Assembly (NCBI GenBank): GCA_963573385.1 | Contig: CAUYLG010013821.1 | Coordinates: 1 to 64,000, forward strand | Reading direction: 5' to 3' | Origin: Cacajao melanocephalus | Taxonomy: Eukaryota; Chordata; Mammalia; Primates; Pitheciidae | Length of the DNA stretch: 64,000 nt | Part shown: piece after piece, positions 56,680 to 64,000 of the stretch | Layout of the letters: each line of letters starts with the position of its first letter | Numbering within the stretch: the stretch's first letter is position 1 | Notes under the pieces: model-generated | Database searches by the model: none | What the model saw: only the letters and a program-made list of their open reading frames with translations | What the model was told of the DNA's origin: nothing | Translations under genes and position numbers: made by a program

Positions 56680-58560
56680 GCATTAGAATATATTGAGCAC
56701 ATGGGAAGGGATATCTACCCCTAACAGAAAAGAAATACATAAGTGATAGGAACTTAGAAACCAAACAAATATCAAAAAAAATGAGCAAATTTGATAATTC
56801 TTAATTCCAAAGAAAACAAAGCGAAAAGCAGATCATAGTACACTTTAAAGATCAACTGTGGATAAAATCGTCATCGTTGTAATGATTTAAACCCCTCAGT
56901 CCTGGTCAGACATCCACTGGGACTCATTTCCTCCATTTGCCTACCAGAGCTTCTCACAAGACCTTGGTTTATCTAGTATATCCAAAAATAAACTGTGCTT
57001 CACACCAGGAAATGGTCATTCGATTCTCACTATCTTAAGGCACACCAGAAGGTTTCTGACCACAACACGATGCCCTCATCTTCTCAAGGCTGTCTGAACT
57101 CACCATGGCAGTAACCATCATCTCCCACGCCACTGATACAAGTAAGGTTTAGAGGGCAAATAAATCAGGCACCCAAGAATACACAGAGTAAAATGCCCTT
57201 CATGAAAAGATCAAACCAGACAAAACTGTATTTTTAAGGATGCTTACGCGGGTGGATAGACTAAGCCAAGGATATAACTGCTTTAATTACCTCCAGTGGG
57301 AGGGGAGGTTTTGTTGGTAAAAGAATGAGGAAGGAGGTTTTAGAGTTTCTTTCGATGTTCTGTTATTAAGTTGCATGCATCTATTGAATGCACCTTTATG
57401 TCACCACATTATATTTCATTATTTTTAAACTCAACAACAAAGAAAAAAACATAAAGAAACCAAATGACCAAATGCCTCTGAGATAGGGTCATGGCACATT
57501 GTGTATAACTGATAATTGATCTATTCCTGATAGCAGGTTTTGATGGACAATGGGCTGGGACCCCCAAGCCAAGGATACACAGGTGTCAATGAGGTAAAGA
57601 ATAGGATGCAAAATAAGACCAAGACTGACTGACATGGCCCAAGGAAGAGACCAAGGGTCACAGTGTTCTCTCCAGCAGAATTCAAACCCAAGCACATTTG
57701 TGTGTGGTGATACAAGCTGCCCCACCAGAAAATCATCCCTCCAAGTGTGCGACCTGGAGAGATTTCAGGCCTCTGAGTATGGCCATTGGCCATTTACATC
57801 TTCCTTGAGATTCACTAGTGAACTTACCTCTCACCTACAACAGAAGAGCAATAATGCAAGTGGATAATTGGATATGCAAATCAACAATGTACTCAAGCTA
57901 GCATCTGATACCCAGAAGCAGTGATGGGATTCTGATCTTTCTCTAGTTGATCAGTTCTCACTCACAAAGAAAATGTTTCCACACTTCTCAAGACTGTTCA
58001 GCCCTAGTTGTTTTCCTCCATGCACTTAGGAAGGTGACGGAGAGCTTTGAAGGGAGACTGTTTACCACTACCCAATGAACCAAAGTCAGCATTTCTAGAC
58101 AAAAATCTGTTCTAAAATCCTGATAATTCAGTTGTAAAGTCTGTCCATAGGCACAGCCTGCATCCTGCACAGGCAGCTGCTTATCGATATGTAGACCTGG
58201 CTTCTGGGATGGCTTCCCTGTGACTCAGAGCACAGCACTGTCTCTCAAGAATCTTGTAAGCATTTAGCTTTTGAATCAGATTTCAAAACAGTATCTGACT
58301 AAGGTGGTTGTTATGTGGTTCATTCGGTTTGTATGTGAATCAGATTTAAGGAGGCAGTATTTCCATCTCTGTTTTTTATAATGACAATGATTTTAATGTA
58401 ACCATCAAAACAAATTTCAGAATCAATAGTATTTGTCAGCCTGAGTCAAAACATACTTTTCTGTGAGAAATGGACCAATAGACTAAATAGACATCAAATC
58501 AGCTAAGGCAAGATAGCACTGACTTGGTGAGTTTAGCGTGCAATTTTATTGCAATTTGAC
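56680..58560. other. Upstream intergenic stretch, nothing recognised
   Basis: Short overlapping frames near 57490-57870 on both strands have no recognisable protein. No named repeat. Confidence 0.4.
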
Positions 58561-58563
58561 ACT

Positions 58564-58834
<271 letters not shown>

Positions 58835-58835
58835 G

Positions 58836-61050
58836 CCACTCATCTTAAAGCCTGATTTCTTTCAACCCTATCCTTAGTAAATTTGCCTGGCATAATGACC
58901 TAAAATAGAATCTCACACAATGTTTTTTATCATTCTCCAATCTCAGATATTCATCTGGACCTCTTAACTTTTTTGGCTGGCTCTCTGTACTGCTTTCCAT
59001 CCTTCTCTTCTTTTTGCCAGTTTTCTCTAGCTTGGAATTTTCCAGTTACACTTGCTCTGTTAGTTATTGCACCTGGATTCTCAAAATGCTTACCTGAACT
59101 GAGCAGCTTCAGATAGGAGCTGAAACTTGGTGTGTTCACTCATTCTTGTCATCCTGCCAGCCTCTCCTCCACCCTTCTGATCTGGCAATGGAAAGCCACG
59201 TCTGCACCACCCAGATCCTTCCTCCTATAATACAGGCTAGAGTTTGCTGAAGTGGGTTTGCACCTTGAAAAGTGGCCAGGCATAGGGAAAGATAGATTGG
59301 GCCCAGTTGGTTGCTTATACTTTTGCCATCAGAACATGCCACACAGGGGCAAAAACGCATTTCAGTTTCTGGCTCTAGCATCACAAGGTTGAGCTGTATG
59401 TTGCACCTACCTCCACCTACTATCCACGGAAGTGACTGCAAGCCTGTCCTTCTGCCTAAGTGTTTTCAAAACCACAGCCAACATTTATCCAAGCAACTGG
59501 GTCCTCTATTGTAAAAAGCTATTGGAATTAGAAGGTATCATCATCTTACAGTTGCTTGCCTCTCAATTTTGTGCAGTTTTGCCTCTTTCCCAGGAAGAAG
59601 GGAGTCCTGTTAACTTATCCAAAATCTAATAGAGTAGTTATTGCTCACCTCCATGATTGTTTATGAGTAGTATAATCATAGAGAAAAGTGAAGTTGCAGA
59701 TAATCCCTGAAACTTAAGTTTGATTTAGCAGTTGTGGTGAACTTTCTGAAGGAGAAGGTTGTTGTTAATTTGAAAAAAAAATAAGCCTACAAATGAATTC
59801 CCTGTTCTCCATATTCTAATTGCAGTGTTCATGGACTAGAGTGAACTGAAATATTTTTAATCCCACATCCTTTCTATTTCTTACCGACTGAGGAGATAAA
59901 GTGCTTTCAAGTGGTGAAATGGTCAATAGGTAAAAGGCAAGGCACCCAAGCGACACACATACTGGATAATCTTCTTGGAATTACCAAGAGTCATTCATAA
60001 TTAAGGATCTACTCACCATTGTTTTCTTCTTCATGTTAACCAGACATCCCTCCCATTACTGTTTGCAACAGTTGATTTATAATTAACCAATCCCAAAATG
60101 ACATAAATCTGAAAGGAAACAGTCATGGGGACTGGCATGTTACATTAATTCTTCTCCCTTGCCATACAATGATAATCCCAATTTCCGTTGGCCTTGCCCC
60201 TTCATGCATACAGATGATGAAACATGAATTGTAATAACCTGCATTTTACTGTCTCTTGTCCTTACAAGGGCAGAAGCTTGCTAAGAAGTTTAAGTGTTCC
60301 CAAGGAAACAGATTTGCTCATCAGCTGCAGCCACCACATAGGCTTTCTGTGCTTCTCTTCTCCTGCTCTGGACCCTCATCAATGTTTTCGGTCTTCAGAG
60401 AGCACCAGTGTCTCTGCCAAGAATACTATTTCCTGGTGCCCTCATAGATGCCAAGCTATAGGGTCGGCATCATCACTTGGTGCCACGAAGAAGTGAGAAG
60501 AAGAGCCCTTCTTCACTCTTACTATACTTTGCCACCAGGCACCTAGCAGGGATGCTAATTGTCCCTGCATCTTCTAGGGCTTGACATCTAATCAGTTCCT
60601 GTGGCAGATGCTTATTCTTGGGACCAGTTGAATAACAGAGATTCTTGTGTTTCTTTATTCACCCACTGTATCCATCGTTACCCATGCGTCCTTTTCATAG
60701 GTTCCTTGACTGAATTAAAATAAACAAGAATAAGAAGACACTTTGTGAGGCTACCAAACCATCACATGACCCAAACACATTTCAATCCTCTCTACTATTA
60801 CCATTGAATATTCTGTCTGTAAATTTTTATTTGAAAACTTTATCTGAAGTATTACTCCCATCATTTTCCCTAAGTGAACCACCAGCCATATCTTCTCTGT
60901 AAAGACATAATCTAAAATAAGTTTAAAATGACCACCTTTCCCACCAAAAGCCTTGAAAATAAAACAAAATGGTCCATCTGGAACCAAAGTTATTCCCTTC
61001 TCCAAAACTTGGGTGTCCTATAAAACTAGGGAAAGATTATTTTTAAGTAA
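58836..61050. other. Upstream intergenic stretch, nothing recognised
   Basis: 2.2 kb, somewhat less AT-rich at 59100-59450 and 60300-60650, with short frames lacking protein similarity. No named repeat. Confidence 0.4.
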
Positions 61051-61055
61051 TTAGG

Positions 61056-61120
61056 GATGACCGACCCAAGCAACATAGCCAGACCCCATCTCTCTAAAAA
61101 TAAAAATAATAATAATAATT
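61056..61120 (+). mobile_element. Short Alu-like fragment with (AAT)n
   Basis: GCAACATAGCCAGACCCCAT and CTCTCTAAAAATAAAAATAA resemble the first Alu arm's end, followed by AATAATAATAATAATT. Confidence 0.5.
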
Positions 61121-61349
61121 AAGTGAAAGCACTGCCTTTTCACAAGACATCCTCATGCTAAATTGAAAAGAAAAGTGATGTTTTTTCCACATAGATTTGA
61201 TGTCACAACTGCCAATCTCAAAAAGGTTTTATTCATGGTAGTTCTCCAGCTACCTAAACAACTTTTACTATTTTTTCCAGATTTTTTTTAAAAGCTAACT
61301 CAAATTCAGTACATGAATACCCACAATTATAAGGCCATATTCTAGATAC

Positions 61350-61475
61350 TAGGAGATATAAACTCCTTCAGGCCAAAAGCCAAGACTTATTCCTATTTCT
61401 TTCTCCTTGTGTATTATAGTGTCTGTTAAGATACTTGGGTCTTAATAAATGTTATTGAATTAATGAAATGACCTC
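61350..61475 (+). mobile_element. L2 3' end fragment
   Basis: AACTCCTTCAGGCCAAAAGC and GGTCTTAATAAATGTTATTG fit the L2 3' terminal region. Confidence 0.5.
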
Positions 61476-61529
61476 GTGTAAAGTGAAACAAATGATAGGA
61501 CAGAAAGGCAAGCAAATGGAAGTTTTCAG

Positions 61530-62060
61530 GAAGAAATAATTGGAAGTGGTAATCTTAAGAGGGCCTCACAAATAAGCTAGCATTTGATCTGGGTTGGGAA
61601 AATGAAGATGAAAAGCATCCCAGGAAAAAGAGAATAGTATGAGCAAAAACCCATGGAATTAGTGTCCATGACGTATTCTGAGTATAACAAATTTCTAATA
61701 ATCTTGCGTGGAGTGATGGGGGCACTTTAGGCTCTGAAGTCTGATGATGATGTCGTTAAGAGACAGACAATTCAGCAGGTGGAGTATGAATTAAGGGGAA
61801 AGAGGAAATAATAAGTTTGGGTTTGGATACATTGAAATTGAAATGCCCATTGAATATTCATTTGGAAAACGTAGTTGAATATTTAAGTCTGTATATAAAA
61901 GAAGTGGCTGATGATATAGATGCTTACTTGGGGGTCTCTGACATCTATATGGCAGCTAAAACCTTTGATGTGACTTCCAGACAAAGAGTCCAAAGAAAAA
62001 GAAGGAAAATCATTGGGAAGATTCCTTGGGAAATTCCTATACTTAAAGGATAGGAATAAC
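61530..62060 (+). mobile_element. Ancient interspersed repeat, family not named
   Basis: GGTTTGGATACATTGAAATT, GAAATGCCCATTGAATATTC and TTGGGGGTCTCTGACATCTA follow the order of a long mammalian repeat I recall. It appears related to the one at 41740-42900, as a different segment. A 78-codon frame inside it is not considered a gene. Confidence 0.4.
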
Positions 62061-64000
62061 AATAATCTAGGTTTCTAAAGAGACTTAGAAAGGCCAGACA
62101 ACCAGCTGTGGTTAGAAATTCAATAATTGTAGGGGAGCTAGTAGCAAGGTTATGTGATTTTTCTATAGTTGTAATTGGAAGTCTAAGAGCAAGGTAGAGA
62201 AAATCAATGGTTAGTTTGCGAATTATGAATGCAGATGTGATGGGTTAGAATTTAGTGTTAATGAGAATGCAATTGAAATAGTAGACCATGAAGACTCTTC
62301 TGTACACTGCATAGTAAAGAGGTGGCATGACCCTCCTCACAATCTTTCAGAGATTGTTTCAGGACCATGGACATCAACACATCAGGTTCTCACCCCCAAA
62401 CTCTTGTAACTGGAGAGTATGGTGAGCCTTTACAGGCTGAATACAAGAACAGCTAAGAAGGCTTCATGGACGATAAGATTATAGACATCATTACACTGGA
62501 AGACAAGGTGTTATTAAGCATGTTTAATGGGAGTGTGGGGTACGCAGAGGCTGTGATTGAAGGTAAAGAACTCAGAATTTTCAGAAGGTAACAATGTCCA
62601 GGGGTGTCCAAGAAAATGGAGTGCTGAGCTGGTTAAAAGGCTAGATAGTAGATGGTAACCAGTGTGTACATTGAGGCCAGGAACAAGCTGGAAGAAAAAA
62701 CTAAGGCACAGATGTAAAAATCCTCAAGGGTTCTGTAGGAAGAGATTGGAGCTTGGCAGGTGGTCATGACCAAGCTTGGAAAGAAGGAACAGATGTAGAT
62801 GTATAGGGCTTCAAAGGAGGAAGAGTAGTAAAAGAAAACTACAGAAAAATGCCTTGAAAATGATGGCAAAGAGCCAGAAGACAGGTCTTTTTTTCTTCCT
62901 GGCCTAAATTAAGGTGCACATGGGAAATGAACAACTTCCACTTGAGAGGGCTTTAAGGAAACTATGAGGGACTAATTCAGGATTACATGAGGCGTCAGTA
63001 GAGGAGACTGTCAACTCTGGTTAGATGGAGCTCTGTAGTTAGGCTGAGGATTTAAGAATTATTTGGTGACCAAATACTAATGACAAGGGCATGGTAAGGG
63101 GTACTAGATTTAGAGTAGTTCCCAGAAAACAGAAATGACTTGGGTATACTAAAAGTTCCAAATTAAGGGATATTCTTTTCACATCCTAAAATATATAAGC
63201 CTATCCCCTGGAAGCTGATGTCGTTTGTGTTTTATTTGTTTGCTTGATATTTTGTTTGTTGTTCCAAATTCCAGACATTGAAATTTTTATATAAACTGTG
63301 TTTACCAAATCCAATCTTTCTATCTATTTATTTGAATGAAATTTTGTAGTAGCAAGTTCCACAGCTTAATTGCACATTCTACTATGTTAATTCATTCTTA
63401 GTGATTGTACGTTAGGTCTATTTTTACTTCTTGATGTATTCTTTGTTGTTTTACTGTGGGCAGGGCATAAAAAAATTCAATCACTCTACATCTCTTGTTT
63501 ACATGTAAATATTTACCGCTTCTTCTTTTATTTTTGGTTTATTTCCTCCACCTTCTTCTGTTTCTCCTTTACTTTTGAAATAATAATCTCAGCTTTCACT
63601 TAGCAATAAATAACATGATATAGTATTCTCCTCATGCATTTAAATGAATGCAATCATTGGAACGTCCTATAATCTCTCTGATCAGAACTCCAACTCCTGG
63701 AGGCCTTGTTGGTTTCCACTTATTTGTGCTACATCATTCCATCACATTGTCCCAGTCCCAACCAACAGAATAATAAATAGTAAATTCTTGAAGAATCAAG
63801 TCATCACTATTGTTATGAGTGCTACATTTTCTATTTGAATTCTTTAGTTCTATGAGATTCATGAACAAACACAGGGAGGTTTCCTAAACAAAATCCAATT
63901 CTAATTTCAGAAGCAAATTGAAGTTCACTTTCTACCTCAGGATTTCAACTTCACAAATAAATGCAACAATTTGTCCCATTTCACCTCCTGAATTATTTTA
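62061..64000. other. Upstream intergenic stretch, nothing secure
   Basis: 62100-62900 is purine-rich and may continue the ancient repeat. 62950-64000 is AT-rich with no gene or named repeat. Confidence 0.35.

Overview
The window is primate nuclear DNA. It carries many Alu elements, L1 fragments from both older and younger families, MaLR, ERV1-type and DNA-transposon fossils, MIR and L2 relics, and microsatellites. There is no sign of prokaryotic gene organisation. One protein-coding gene can be assembled with confidence: SERPINB7 (megsin), a clade B (ov-)serpin, on the minus strand. All seven coding exons are present with GT-AG junctions, and they join into an intact 1143-nt reading frame for 380 residues. 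Compared with the human protein as I remember it, there are roughly thirty substitutions, so I infer a non-human primate; the species cannot be fixed from sequence alone.

Layout, in plus coordinates. 1-23.7 kb is intergenic DNA downstream of SERPINB7: an L1 3' end, an MLT1-like LTR, several Alus, a MER5A, a 2.2-kb L1 fragment, MIRs, an unusual chimeric Alu insertion at 15.4-15.8 kb, and a MaLR element with both LTRs at 17.8-20.15 kb. 23.7-55.8 kb is SERPINB7. From its 3' end it has a poly(A) signal at 23739-23744, exon 8 (24456-24854), exon 7 (28054-28200), exon 6 (30306-30448), exon 5 (32537-32654), exon 4 (44251-44367), exon 3 (45088-45138), exon 2 with the start codon (51088-51273), and a probable non-coding exon 1 (about 55768-55812). 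Exon 1 is preceded by a TATA-like box and an AP-1 consensus. The introns hold a solo LTR, a 31-nt U2 snRNA retrocopy, a 300-bp polypurine tract and an L1/Tigger/Alu cluster. 55.8-64 kb is upstream flank with CA/TG repeats, one Alu and ancient repeats; no further gene was recognised.

The SERPINB7 protein keeps the features of an inhibitory intracellular serpin: no signal peptide, a small-residue hinge, a predicted P1 lysine and the C-terminal serpin signature. I did not find a new biological system. The most unusual structure is the Alu insertion at 15424-15805. Its 3' end is replaced by a copy of sequence lying about 470 bp upstream plus an inverted fold-back of that copy, all inside a perfect 12-bp target-site duplication. 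Other points are the tiny U2 retrocopy, an overlapping upstream ORF predicted across exons 1-2, and a lineage difference at the codon of a known human disease mutation.
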